The translations under genes were made by a program, and so were the position numbers. From Phragmitibacter flavus (lineage in GTDB: Bacteria; Verrucomicrobiota; Verrucomicrobiia; Verrucomicrobiales; Verrucomicrobiaceae): a stretch of 64,000 nucleotides of DNA. A model generated the notes under the pieces. The model made no database searches. It saw nothing but the letters and a program-made list of their open reading frames with translations, and was not told the DNA's origin. This document shows positions 45,685 to 53,677 of this stretch, one piece after another; the stretch's first letter is position 1, and each line of letters starts with the position of its first letter. The DNA lies in contig NZ_VAUV01000017.1 in assembly GCF_005780165.1 (NCBI RefSeq), positions 1-64,000 on the forward strand. The letters are read 5' to 3'.

Positions 45685-46911
45685 TCATCGCGCCAGCCAC
45701 CAACGCTCACGCTTGTCTGTTCCGTGTTGCTCCAACGCATTTCGATAAGACTCAATCTCTTCGTAGTCCAACGCTCGCATCATCAACGGCAGCACCTCTT
45801 TCCGATCCATCTTCTTGATCTGCTTTCCGAGTTTCCATTCCTTTTCCTCAGCCAGATAAGGCACCAACAGATCCAACGCCCCACGCAAGCTTTGCCCCTT
45901 CGGACCCCGGTGCCCCCACCAGTCCACCCCCACGGACTCCCCCATCCGTGCGAGTTGCATAAACGCGCTCAAGTTAAAGACCGAATACGACCACGACAAC
46001 GTCCGCGCCAGCTCCAGCGGCTGCGTTCCATCCGCCTCAATCTGCGCATCCAGCCTTCGCGTCAGCCCAGCCCGGGACCTCGCTTCCGCCTCCTCTTTCA
46101 TGCCCAGATACAAAGCCAGATGCGTCGCGATCACGTCATGATAGACCCCGTGATTGTTCTCCGCCTTCTCGTATTCCAGCCCGCTGTCGCTCGTCCGCAG
46201 CCACTGATAAAATTGCTCCAACCAACCGCTTAACGACTCTCCATCATCCAGCGTCCAGGCCTCCGAGCCCCGGATCATCGCCACTCCGTCCAACATCCCC
46301 ATCATCGACTCCGCCTCAATCAGCCCCGTGCTTCGCCCATCATTCCTTCCCGGCACTGCCTGCGCATAGTTCATGTGTGGATTCATCCGCGTCCCCTCAT
46401 TCAAATACCACACCCGTAAAAACTCCGCCGCCTTCGCCGCATACTTCTCCTCACGAGTAAAATAATACGCCAAACCCAGCGTCTCAACCCACTTGTTCAC
46501 CCGGCTGAACCGCGACGCATCATTGTCCTCCCTCGCCCCCGGATTGCGCACTCCGTCCCTGCGAATCCACGGAAGCCCGTCCGGCTTCTTCGGGTCCGGC
46601 CACCAGTAAACCCCGATGCTGAAATAATCGTGCGGATCCCCACTGGCCGCCCGCTCCTCCTTGCCCATCACCGACTCCGTCTTCGCCTTCAATCCCCGTT
46701 CCGCCTCGCTTACCAACGCCTTCAAAGCTGGTTTCAGCGACTCGTCCCCCTCCTTCAAACGACGCGCACTTTCCATCAGCACCTTCGGCGAAATCGAAAA
46801 CGTCCCCGGCTCCTGTGCCCTCAGATCTTCGCCACCCATCCTCATCACCACTAACACCAACCCCAACATCATCACAGTCAAACGCATCTCCCCTAAACGC
46901 CCCCCACCCAT
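45685..46911 (-). CDS. Alginate-lyase-family (alpha/alpha toroid) exported protein
   Basis: About 408 residues. A signal peptide (MRLTVMMLGLVLVVMRM) precedes an alginate_lyase (PF05426-like) alpha/alpha-barrel: YFSIGVYWWPDP, FSRVNKWVETLGLAYYFT, PHMNYAQAVPGRNDGRSTG, and ENNHGVYHDV with the catalytic Asn-Asn-His. It would cleave uronic-acid polysaccharides by beta-elimination. The frame continues upstream to 47049, but that extension is the translation of a heptamer array (LGSWFLV repeats) and is rejected. The ATG at 46911 follows a G-rich ribosome-binding stretch; 46887 is an alternative. Confidence 0.85.
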   Translation of the reverse strand: MGGGRLGEMRLTVMMLGLVLVVMRMGGEDLRAQEPGTFSISPKVLMESARRLKEGDESLKPALKALVSEAERGLKAKTESVMGKEERAASGDPHDYFSIGVYWWPDPKKPDGLPWIRRDGVRNPGAREDNDASRFSRVNKWVETLGLAYYFTREEKYAAKAAEFLRVWYLNEGTRMNPHMNYAQAVPGRNDGRSTGLIEAESMMGMLDGVAMIRGSEAWTLDDGESLSGWLEQFYQWLRTSDSGLEYEKAENNHGVYHDVIATHLALYLGMKEEAEARSRAGLTRRLDAQIEADGTQPLELARTLSWSYSVFNLSAFMQLARMGESVGVDWWGHRGPKGQSLRGALDLLVPYLAEEKEWKLGKQIKKMDRKEVLPLMMRALDYEEIESYRNALEQHGTDKRERWWLAR

Positions 46912-46938
46912 CAATCTTGCCCCCCACCTCCCAACCCC

Positions 46939-46987
46939 AAGAACCAAGAACCAAGAACCAAGAACCAAGAACCAAGAACCAAGAACC
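46939..46987. repeat. Tandem heptamer AAGAACC x7
   Basis: Seven perfect copies of a 7-base unit in the promoter region between the alginate-lyase-family gene and the Nit1C cluster. The copy number is a candidate for phase-like variation. The rest of 46912-47138 shows no gene. Confidence 0.9.
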
Positions 46988-47138
46988 CCGAGCCCATGCA
47001 ACGATGTGCACGAATCCGCCCCCCACATTCCACCTCCCCATCTTGGCATGGCATCACCGCTGCTAATTCAAACCCGACAGCGCCACTCGCGCTCATCCAA
47101 AAACTCATACAATCTAACCATCCAACCTACTCAATCCC

Positions 47139-47621
47139 ATGCCTGAAGTCACCATCCCAGCTTACAAAGACGGCGACGTCCTCGTCGACTACGAACAAAA
47201 AGTCTTCGAAGACATCAAAGCCAACGAAGGCGAAAAAGCCCTCGTCACCTTCCACGGCGTCGCCTTCGAAGGATCCATCGGCCTCGTCAACACCCTCAAC
47301 GCCACCCGCCTGCTGCGCAAAGGTTACGACACCTCCATCCTCCTTTACGGACCCGGTGTCACCCTCGGCTTCCAGCGCGGATTCCCCACCCTCGGCGACG
47401 AAGCGTTCCCCGGTCACCTTCTGGTCAACAAACGCCTCAAAACGTTTATGGACGAAGGCGGGAAAATCTACGCCTGCCGATTCTCCACCCAGGCCCTCTA
47501 CGGCCAGACCGAGAAAGCCTTCATTCCCGGCATCATCCCCATCAACCCCCTCGACGTGCTCGACTGCATCCTCACCTTCCAACGTGCCAATGCCGTCATG
47601 ATCCACTCCTGGAACCTTTAA
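47139..47621 (+). CDS. Nit1C cluster: MSMEG_0572/Sll0783-family nitrogen-starvation protein
   Basis: A 160-residue DsrE-like fold protein. The sequence [39 protein letters not shown] and [17 protein letters not shown] matches the MSMEG_0572/Sll0783 family, the first protein of Nit1C nitrilase clusters; Sll0783 of Synechocystis is known to rise under nitrogen starvation. It is the first gene of the cluster here. A double-hairpin repeat separates it from the nitrilase gene. Confidence 0.9.
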   Translation: MPEVTIPAYKDGDVLVDYEQKVFEDIKANEGEKALVTFHGVAFEGSIGLVNTLNATRLLRKGYDTSILLYGPGVTLGFQRGFPTLGDEAFPGHLLVNKRLKTFMDEGGKIYACRFSTQALYGQTEKAFIPGIIPINPLDVLDCILTFQRANAVMIHSWNL

Positions 47622-47634
47622 AAAAGTTAAGCAA

Positions 47635-47687
47635 CACAGCCATCCCGGCTGTGCCGTCCCGCAGGCATCCCGCCTGTGGAACGGCAC
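47635..47687. repeat. Double-hairpin repeat, copy 4
   Basis: A perfect 7-bp stem CACAGCC/GGCTGTG around ATCCC, then GCAGGC/GCCTGT around ATCCC. An outer pair GTGCCGT (47651-47657) with ACGGCAC (47681-47687) encloses the second hairpin. It lies between the first two Nit1C genes. Confidence 0.8.
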
Positions 47688-47747
47688 CCCCTACGCCCTC
47701 CGGGTCCCTTTTAGCCTTTCGCCCTTATCCCTTAGCCTTTCTCCGAT

Positions 47748-48773
47748 ATGCCTTCCATTCGCGCCGCCGCCATCCAAATCGCGCCCGACCTCACCAGTTG
47801 CGAAGGCACGGTCGACCGCGTCTGTAAGGCTATCAGCGATGCCGCCTCGCGTGGCGTCGAAATGGCCGTCTTTCCCGAAACTTTCATCCCCTATTACCCC
47901 TACTTCTCCTTCGTCGAGCCTCCGGTCCTCCAAGGCAAAGAACATCTCCGACTCTACGAAAACGCCGTCGAAATCCCTGGCTGGGTCCCCGAAGTCCTCT
48001 CCCAACAAGCCCTCCTCCACAACATGGTCCTCTGCGTCGGCGTCAACGAACGCGACCACGGCACCCTCTACAACACCCAGCTCATCTTCGACGCCGACGG
48101 CACCCTCGCCCTCAAACGTCGCAAAATCACTCCCACCTATCACGAACGCATGATCTGGGGCCAGGGCGATGGCTCCGGACTCAAAGTCGTCAACACCCGC
48201 GTCGGCCGCGTCGGCGCCCTTGCCTGCTGGGAACACTACAACCCCCTCGCCCGCTACGCCCTCATGGCCCAGCACGAACAAATTCACTGCGCCCAATTCC
48301 CCGGCTCCCTCGTCGGACCCATTTTCGCCGACCAGATGGAACACACCATCAAACACCACGCCCTCGAATCCGGCTGCTTTGTCATCAACGCCACCGGCTG
48401 GCTCACCGACGAACAAATCGCCAGCGTCAGCACCGACCCCAAAATGCAGAAAGCCCTCCGCGGCGGCTGCTACACCGCCATCATCTCGCCCGAAGGTGTC
48501 CCCCTCTGCGACCCCATCACCCAAGGCGAAGGCATGGCCATTGCCGACCTCGACTTTGCTCTCATCACCAAACGCAAACGCATGATGGACTCCGTCGGCC
48601 ACTACTCCCGACCCGAACTCCTCTCCCTCAACCTTGATCCCACCGCCCACACCCCTCTCAACACCAACCAAGGCGACCCATACGCCTGCAGCCCAGACCA
48701 CCACCATCATGACGACGACAGCCAATTCCTTCCAGTCGACGCTCCTCACCCGCAAACAGCTGCTCACGTCTGA
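47748..48773 (+). CDS. Nit1C cluster: Nit6803-type nitrilase
   Basis: A 341-residue carbon-nitrogen hydrolase with the triad Glu44 (FPETFIP), Lys126 ([11 protein letters not shown]) and Cys160 (ACWEHYNP). It converts a nitrile to acid and ammonia. The match is to the Nit1/Nit6803 branch, the defining enzyme of Nit1C clusters, which have been linked to growth on cyanide and to nitrogen starvation. It ends in a His/Asp-rich tail (DHHHHDDD) in the region overlapping the radical SAM gene by 65 bases. Confidence 0.93.
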   Translation: MPSIRAAAIQIAPDLTSCEGTVDRVCKAISDAASRGVEMAVFPETFIPYYPYFSFVEPPVLQGKEHLRLYENAVEIPGWVPEVLSQQALLHNMVLCVGVNERDHGTLYNTQLIFDADGTLALKRRKITPTYHERMIWGQGDGSGLKVVNTRVGRVGALACWEHYNPLARYALMAQHEQIHCAQFPGSLVGPIFADQMEHTIKHHALESGCFVINATGWLTDEQIASVSTDPKMQKALRGGCYTAIISPEGVPLCDPITQGEGMAIADLDFALITKRKRMMDSVGHYSRPELLSLNLDPTAHTPLNTNQGDPYACSPDHHHHDDDSQFLPVDAPHPQTAAHV

Positions 48774-49854
48774 GCTCCAATCTCTCGGCATCCGCATCGC
48801 CGACGAGACCAATTCCGCCAACAGCCGACGCGGCGGTGCCGGTCCCTCCGACCACAAAGCCGTCAGCATCATGGGCACCACCCTCATGGTCCCCATCCAT
48901 ACCAAACCCGCCCATCAATCCCCCTTTACCGCTGATCCACCTGACGCCGTTGGCCGCTCCTTCCTTTACCGCGACGGCCAGCCAGAAGCCCCCCTGCAAT
49001 TCCCCCCGCAGCCCCGCTTCTACGGCATGTCCACCCTCGACGGCATCCCTTACTGGAAGATCGCCCAGCTCCACTCCCACAACGTCCTCGCCACCACCGT
49101 CCTTCAAACCTGCATCCGCTACGGCAACACCAGCACCAAATGCCAGTTCTGCGCCATCGGTGAATCGCTCAAAGCCAACCGCACCATCGCCCGTAAAACC
49201 CCCGAACAACTAGCCGAAGTCGCCCGCGTCGCCCAGCAACTTGACGGCATCGAACAGGTCATCCTCACCACCGGCACCCCCATCGGACCCGACCGCGGTG
49301 CCTCCGTTCTCGTCGATGTCGCCGCCGCCATCAAGTCCGCCACCGGCCTCGCCATCCAGGCCCAATGCGAGCCCCCCGCCGACTTCGTCTGGTTCAAACG
49401 CCTCCAGGACGCCGGAGTCGACACCCTCGGCATGCACCTCGAAGCCTGGGACGAATCCGTCCGCGCCAAAATCATGCCCGGCAAAGCCGAAGTCCCCGTC
49501 AGCTACTACCTAAAAGCCTTCTCCGCCGCCGTCGAAGTCTTCGGACGCGGCCAGGTCAGCACCTATCTCCTCGCCGGCCTCGGCGACACCGTCGAAGGTC
49601 TCCTCGACGCCTCCCGCCAGCTCATCGCCCTCGGCGTTTATCCCTTCGTCGTCCCCTTCGTCCCCATCGGCGGCACCCAGTTGGCCAATCACCACCCTCC
49701 CACCGCCGACTTCATGCGCGCCATCCTCGAGCCCCTCGGAAACATGCTCAGCGAAGCCAACATGACCTCCGACACCGTCAAAGCCGGCTGTGCCAAATGC
49801 GCCGCCTGCTCCAGCCTCTCCACCTTCGAGAAGAAAACCGCCTGCGCCGCCTAA
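48709..49854 (+). CDS. Nit1C cluster: MSMEG_0568-family radical SAM protein
   Basis: A 381-residue radical SAM enzyme. The cluster-binding motif is [14 protein letters not shown], a CX9CX2C variant rather than CX3CX2C, typical of this branch. The C-terminus has three further cysteines (AGCAKCAAC) that may bind a second Fe-S cluster. The reaction in Nit1C is not established; it presumably builds the nitrile substrate. The start at ATG 48709 lies within the nitrilase gene, implying translational coupling. Confidence 0.9.
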   Translation: MTTTANSFQSTLLTRKQLLTSELQSLGIRIADETNSANSRRGGAGPSDHKAVSIMGTTLMVPIHTKPAHQSPFTADPPDAVGRSFLYRDGQPEAPLQFPPQPRFYGMSTLDGIPYWKIAQLHSHNVLATTVLQTCIRYGNTSTKCQFCAIGESLKANRTIARKTPEQLAEVARVAQQLDGIEQVILTTGTPIGPDRGASVLVDVAAAIKSATGLAIQAQCEPPADFVWFKRLQDAGVDTLGMHLEAWDESVRAKIMPGKAEVPVSYYLKAFSAAVEVFGRGQVSTYLLAGLGDTVEGLLDASRQLIALGVYPFVVPFVPIGGTQLANHHPPTADFMRAILEPLGNMLSEANMTSDTVKAGCAKCAACSSLSTFEKKTACAA

Positions 49855-49875
49855 CCACTCCAATTCAAACACTTC

Positions 49876-49964
49876 AACCACAGATGAACACAGATTCACA
49901 CAGATAGCTCCCCAGCCTCATTCAGTAGAATTCCATCCGTGTTCATCTGTGTTCATCTGTGGTT
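49876..49964. repeat. Inverted 20-bp repeat built of 10-base phased units
   Basis: Perfect 20-bp inverted arms at 49876-49895 and 49945-49964, each made of units like CACAGATGAA repeating every 10 bases, separated by 49 bases. It lies between two Nit1C genes. The same phased motif recurs at 58301-58332. The 49855-49984 gap holds no gene. Confidence 0.85.
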
Positions 49965-49984
49965 ACCCAATTCATCCTTCCATC

Positions 49985-50260
49985 ATGCCCGAAGTCATCT
50001 TCACCGTCCAACTACCCAGCGGCGAAACCAAACGCTGTTACTCCCCCTCCAGCGTCGTCCACGACTACTTCAAAACCGGCGAGATCATGTCCGTCACCGA
50101 GTTCACCAACCGCAGCCGCAACGCTCTCACCGAAGCCTCCGAACGCGTCCGCAAAAAGTTCGGCTTCTCCTGCACCTCCGCCGCCGCCCAGCTCGACGAA
50201 ATCGAACACTTCACCAGCACTCAGCCACCCAACGCCACCGTCCGCATCGTCGACATCTAG
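49985..50260 (+). CDS. Nit1C cluster: MSMEG_0570-family nitrogen-starvation protein
   Basis: A 91-residue protein, MPEVIFTVQLPSGETKRCYS onward, with YFKTGEIMSVTEF and a Cys in FSCTSAAAQ. It matches the small MSMEG_0570 family found only in Nit1C clusters; the function is unknown. The start is the ATG at 49985, as the upstream frame crosses the inverted repeat. Confidence 0.88.
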   Translation: MPEVIFTVQLPSGETKRCYSPSSVVHDYFKTGEIMSVTEFTNRSRNALTEASERVRKKFGFSCTSAAAQLDEIEHFTSTQPPNATVRIVDI

Positions 50261-50317
50261 CCACTCCCTCACAAGGAAAGGCGATCTCCAGATCGCCTCC
50301 CTCCATCTCACTCCACC

Positions 50318-51724
50318 ATGTCCAGCCGCAAGTCCATGTCCACAACCACCGATCTCCCACTTCCCACTTCCCACCTCCCACCTCCGACTTTCCACTACCC
50401 CGTCCTCATCATCGGCGGTGGCCAGGCCGGCCTCTCCATGAGCTACTGCCTCAAACAACGCGGCATCGACCACCTCATCTTCGAAAAAAACCGCATTGGA
50501 GAAGCCTGGCGCTCCCAACGTTGGGACACCTTTTGCCTCGTCACCCCCAACTGGCAATGCGACCTCCCCGGCTTCCCCTATCCCGGCAGCGACCCCAACG
50601 GCTTCATGAAAAAAGATGAGATCGTCGGCTACCTCGAATCCTACGCCAACTCCTTCCAACCACCCGTCCGCGAAGGCGTCAGCGTCAGCCGCCTCAACCG
50701 CCATCCCTCCGGAAAATTCGAAGTCCTCACCAGCATCGGCGAATTCACCGCCGACCAGGTCGTCATCGCGACCGGCGGTTATCAAATCTCCGCCCTCCCG
50801 CGCATGGCCGAGCGCCTCCCCAAAACGCTCGTGCAAATGCACTCCTCCCTCTACAAAAGCCCCGACTCCATCCCCCCCGGCGAAGTCCTCGTGGTCGGTT
50901 CTGGACAGTCCGGTTGTCAGATCGCTGAAGACCTCCACCTCGCCGGACGCAAAGTCCATCTCGCCGTCGGCGGCGCCCCCCGCACCGCCCGACGCTACCG
51001 CGGCAAAGACGTCGTCGACTGGCTCCACGACATGGGTTACTACAGCAAACCCGTCCACGAACACCCCCTCAAAGAACGCGTCCGCGCCAAGGCCAACCAT
51101 TACGTTACCGGACGCGACGGCGGACGCGACATCGACCTCCGCCGCTTCGCCCTCGAAGGCATGCAACTCTACGGCCGCCTCAAAACCATCGAAGACAACG
51201 TGATGGACTTCGCCGACGACCTCCCTCAAAATCTCGACAACGCCGACAAAGTCGCTGAAAGCATCAAGGACACCATCGACAAATTCATCCTCACCAACCA
51301 AGTCGAAGCCCCCACCGAATCCCGCTACACCCCCCTCTGGCAACCCGACCCCGGCCCCCGCCAGCTCGACCTCGCCCACTCCAACATCACCACCGTCATC
51401 TGGTGCATGGGTTTCAGCACCGACTACCGCTGGATCGAACTCCCTCTCTTCGACGGCAAAGGTTACCCCGCCCATCAACGCGGCGTCACGACCATCCCCG
51501 GCATCTATTTCCTCGGACTCCCCTGGCAATACACCTGGGGTTCCGGCCGTTTCTCCGGCGTCAAACAAGACGCCCTCTTTCTTGCCGACAACATCGAAGC
51601 CCGTCACACCGCCCCTCCCACCCCCGTCGCCCAAAAACTTAACGAACTCGCTTTAGGAAACCAACCCGTGACACAGGCTTTCAGCCTGTGGGTGTCACGG
51701 GCATTCTGCCCGTGCCTTCAGTGA
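50318..51724 (+). CDS. Nit1C cluster: MSMEG_0569-family flavin-dependent oxidoreductase
   Basis: A 468-residue FAD/NADPH monooxygenase-like protein with two Rossmann motifs, LIIGGGQAGLS near residue 32 and VVGSGQSGCQIAE near 195, as in flavin-containing monooxygenases. It probably oxidises an intermediate of the nitrile pathway. Both ends are unusual. The first about 27 residues are encoded by a degenerate heptamer array, and the last about 18 residues (from QPVTQAFSLWVS) are encoded by a double-hairpin repeat. The family core starts near HYPVLIIGGG and ends near residue 450. Confidence 0.9.
   Translation: MSSRKSMSTTTDLPLPTSHLPPPTFHYPVLIIGGGQAGLSMSYCLKQRGIDHLIFEKNRIGEAWRSQRWDTFCLVTPNWQCDLPGFPYPGSDPNGFMKKDEIVGYLESYANSFQPPVREGVSVSRLNRHPSGKFEVLTSIGEFTADQVVIATGGYQISALPRMAERLPKTLVQMHSSLYKSPDSIPPGEVLVVGSGQSGCQIAEDLHLAGRKVHLAVGGAPRTARRYRGKDVVDWLHDMGYYSKPVHEHPLKERVRAKANHYVTGRDGGRDIDLRRFALEGMQLYGRLKTIEDNVMDFADDLPQNLDNADKVAESIKDTIDKFILTNQVEAPTESRYTPLWQPDPGPRQLDLAHSNITTVIWCMGFSTDYRWIELPLFDGKGYPAHQRGVTTIPGIYFLGLPWQYTWGSGRFSGVKQDALFLADNIEARHTAPPTPVAQKLNELALGNQPVTQAFSLWVSRAFCPCLQ
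50356..50397. repeat. Degenerate tandem heptamer CCCACTT/CCCACCT x6
   Basis: Six 7-base units (two CCCACTT, two CCCACCT, two variants) within the 5' end of the flavoprotein gene, producing the low-complexity LPLPTSHLPPPTFH. Confidence 0.75.
51672..51714. repeat. Double-hairpin repeat, copy 5
   Basis: A perfect 8-bp stem CACAGGCT/AGCCTGTG, the spacer GGTGT, then a perfect 7-bp stem CACGGGC/GCCCGTG around ATTCT. It lies inside the reading frame of the flavoprotein 3' end. Confidence 0.85.
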
Positions 51725-51773
51725 CCAAGACCAACTTCCCGCCCCACAATCACCAATTCCCAACGACCAATTC

Positions 51774-51806
51774 CCAATGACCAATGACCAATGACCAATG
51801 ACCAAT
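51774..51806. repeat. Tandem heptamer CCAATGA x4.7
   Basis: Four full and one partial copies of a 7-base unit upstream of the GNAT gene. Inverted-sense single copies (TCATTGG) lie at about 51864 and 51897. The 51725-51933 gap shows no gene. Confidence 0.85.
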
Positions 51807-51933
51807 CAAATGTCCAAACCCAAATGCTCTAACCATCACTCCACGCACGTCTCATAACCTTCGTCATTGGACCTTTCCTTGCTCATTGAGATTTGCTCAT
51901 TGGTCATTCCTCCCTCTCCCCATTTTCTCCGCC

Positions 51934-52500
51934 ATGCTCTTCGATCCCTACCCCACCTACCAACCCCGCGATTTCATCTTCAAGATCGCCACCACGGAAG
52001 ACGAGATGCGCGGCTACTGGAACCTCCGACGCGAAGTCTTTTGCGAAGAACAACACGTCTTCGAAAACGACGATCGCGATGCTATCGACGACCATTCCAT
52101 CCCCCTCATCTGCGCCACCCTGGTCGCCGGCATGGTCGATGAAGTCGTCGGTCTCGTCCGCATCGACGAACGCGAACCCCGCCTCTGGTATGGCAGCCGC
52201 CTTTGCGTCAAACAATCCTTCCGTCGCCTCACCCAGCTTAGCCCCGGCGTCAGCATTCGCAACCACCAACCCGTCTACAAAGGCTTCGGTGCCTTGGGTG
52301 CCGGGCTGATCTACAAAGCCGTCTCCACCGCCAACGCCATCGGCTGCGACCGCTTTCTCGCCAACGTGCAGGAGCAAAACGAAAAATTCTTCCACCGCCT
52401 CCATTGGCAACCCTTGGGCGAAACCCAATTCCACGGCCTCCGCCACATCCACATGCAAGCCGACCTAGCCCACTATCCCCCGGCCGAGATGGTGGCTTGA
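51934..52500 (+). CDS. Nit1C cluster: MSMEG_0567/Sll0786-family N-acetyltransferase
   Basis: A 188-residue GNAT protein, MLFDPYPTYQPRDFIFKIA onward, with RREVFCEEQHVFENDDRD, GLVRIDEREPRLWYGSRL and the acetyl-CoA region YKGFGALGAGLIYKAV. It matches the GNAT half of MSMEG_0567. The AIR-synthase-like half or partner (Sll0787) that accompanies it in many Nit1C clusters is not seen here. The start is the ATG at 51934, because the upstream extension covers the repeat region. Confidence 0.88.
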   Translation: MLFDPYPTYQPRDFIFKIATTEDEMRGYWNLRREVFCEEQHVFENDDRDAIDDHSIPLICATLVAGMVDEVVGLVRIDEREPRLWYGSRLCVKQSFRRLTQLSPGVSIRNHQPVYKGFGALGAGLIYKAVSTANAIGCDRFLANVQEQNEKFFHRLHWQPLGETQFHGLRHIHMQADLAHYPPAEMVA

Positions 52501-52515
52501 GCGAAAATACAGAAC

Positions 52516-52839
52516 CTACCACTCCAATATCCGTAGCACCTTTTTCTTGATCTCGCTTCGTCTTGCTTGCAGCACCTGGGCTCGTTTACGTCCACGCTCT
52601 GACTTCAACAAATCGTGAATCCTGAGTCAATCCACCGCAGTCAATCGGTCCAATCCATCGGCCTCGTCCAATACCGTTTGAAAAGGTTTCGGCTCACGAC
52701 CAGCCCGAACTGATGTGCACAAAAGACCATTGACCGTCATCAAAGGGTCGTGCCCGCAAACCGCATTCGACGAAATGATGACGAACGGGTGAACCTGTCC
52801 TTCCGGGAAAGGAAACTCCCATATCTCCCACTGTTTCAT
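52516..52839 (-). pseudogene. MazF/PemK-like toxin gene with in-frame TGA at codon 71
   Basis: The frame starting MKQWEIWEFPFPEGQVHPFV has MazF/PemK features (HPFVIISS, NGLLCTSVR) and is 70 codons to a TGA at 52627-52629. Beyond the TGA the same frame continues for 36 more sense codons, giving LRIHDLLKSERGR and LQARRSEIKKKVLRILEW to a TAG at 52516. That is exactly the missing C-terminal helix of a MazF-size (about 107 aa) protein. In relatives this position is commonly Cys (TGC/TGT), one base from TGA. It overlaps the upstream partner gene by four bases. The toxin is probably inactive unless TGA is read through. Confidence 0.65.
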
Positions 52840-53078
52840 TTGGAAACACCAACCGTTGCTTTCACGATTGCCTGCGCGCTCGACAGCGAAACCGCGTTCA
52901 TCAGTTCGATGTCGTCAACGTCAAGTCCAAGATCTTCAATCGTTAGCGACTTGGACGGCTTGGCTCCGGCACCCGCCTTTCTTCGAGGATATCCAACAAC
53001 AGTTGCTGTCGACTTTGCTTGAATCGACCCAACTCTTGCCACCCTTGGTTTTTTATTCGCAGCTCGAACTTTTGCCAT
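52836..53078 (-). CDS. Putative antitoxin partner of the MazF-like gene
   Basis: An 80-residue protein: a basic N-terminus (MAKVRAANKKPRVARVG), then an SKSLTIEDLGLDVDDIELMNAVSLSSAQAIVKA helix-rich part. No DNA-binding domain is recognised. It precedes the toxin-like gene with an ATGA overlap, the classic antitoxin-toxin order. Family membership is inferred from position only. Confidence 0.5.
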   Translation of the reverse strand: MAKVRAANKKPRVARVGSIQAKSTATVVGYPRRKAGAGAKPSKSLTIEDLGLDVDDIELMNAVSLSSAQAIVKATVGVSK

Positions 53079-53108
53079 ACCTATTGATACATTACGCGTC
53101 AACCACCC

Positions 53109-53648
53109 CTACTTCTTCCCACCATCCAAAATCCGCTGAATCACCCCAGCTGCCGCCTGCCAAATATTCCACACGGCTTTCGGCGCTGACAACACCTTCT
53201 GCAATCCGCTCGGAGGCGGGGGAGGTTCTGGCGCAGGCTCCGGCATCTTGAAAGGATCGAGATCGACACTGGGCAACGGCGCAGCACTCGCCGCTGACGC
53301 ACCCGCCGCCGCGACCGCATCCGGCAACTGCTCGTGAAGCTCAAAAATCCGCAGCTCCAAAAATCCACTCACCTTCAATGCCTCTCGTGCAGCTCCACTT
53401 GGCTGCGTCACAAACACCCGGCCATGCTGCCCCTTTAAATCCTTCGCCAGCGACAGCACACTGCGCAACGCCTGACTGCTCATCATCGTCACCCCGCTCA
53501 ACTCCAGCACCGGAAATCGCCGCAATGGATCTTTTGTCCATGGCGCCCGCAACAGATCATCAAAATCCGCCGCCACCGCCGTGTAATCCAGCCTTCCGGA
53601 GATGCGAAACACATCCACCAGTCCTTGTTCTTCGTGCAACACTTGCAT
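53109..53648 (-). CDS. STAS-domain protein (anti-anti-sigma-like)
   Basis: A 179-residue protein. Residues 1-105 form a STAS domain (VFRISGRLDYTAVAADFDDLL, LELSGVTMMSSQALRSVLSL); the Ser in MMSSQ occupies the usual phosphorylation site of SpoIIAA/RsbV. A Pro-rich linker (PEPAPEPPPPPSG) and a short amphipathic helix (VWNIWQAAAGVIQRIL) follow, which is unusual and may target a membrane. It is likely the partner of the adjacent ATPase gene, 29 bases upstream. Confidence 0.78.
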   Translation of the reverse strand: MQVLHEEQGLVDVFRISGRLDYTAVAADFDDLLRAPWTKDPLRRFPVLELSGVTMMSSQALRSVLSLAKDLKGQHGRVFVTQPSGAAREALKVSGFLELRIFELHEQLPDAVAAAGASAASAAPLPSVDLDPFKMPEPAPEPPPPPSGLQKVLSAPKAVWNIWQAAAGVIQRILDGGKK

Positions 53649-53677
53649 AGTCGTTAATCGTCAGGACCCAGCCAGCC

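Noticed and set aside
46912-47049. N-terminal extension of the alginate-lyase-family protein (LGSWFLV repeats)
   Set aside because: It is the translation of the AAGAACC heptamer array; a signal peptide with a better ribosome-binding region begins downstream.
46939-51806. CRISPR array
   Set aside because: The tandem repeats are 7 bases long without unique spacers; no cas gene is present.
52627-52629. TGA as a selenocysteine codon in the MazF-like gene
   Set aside because: No clear stem-loop follows the TGA and no selenoprotein MazF is known to me; a Cys-to-stop mutation is simpler.
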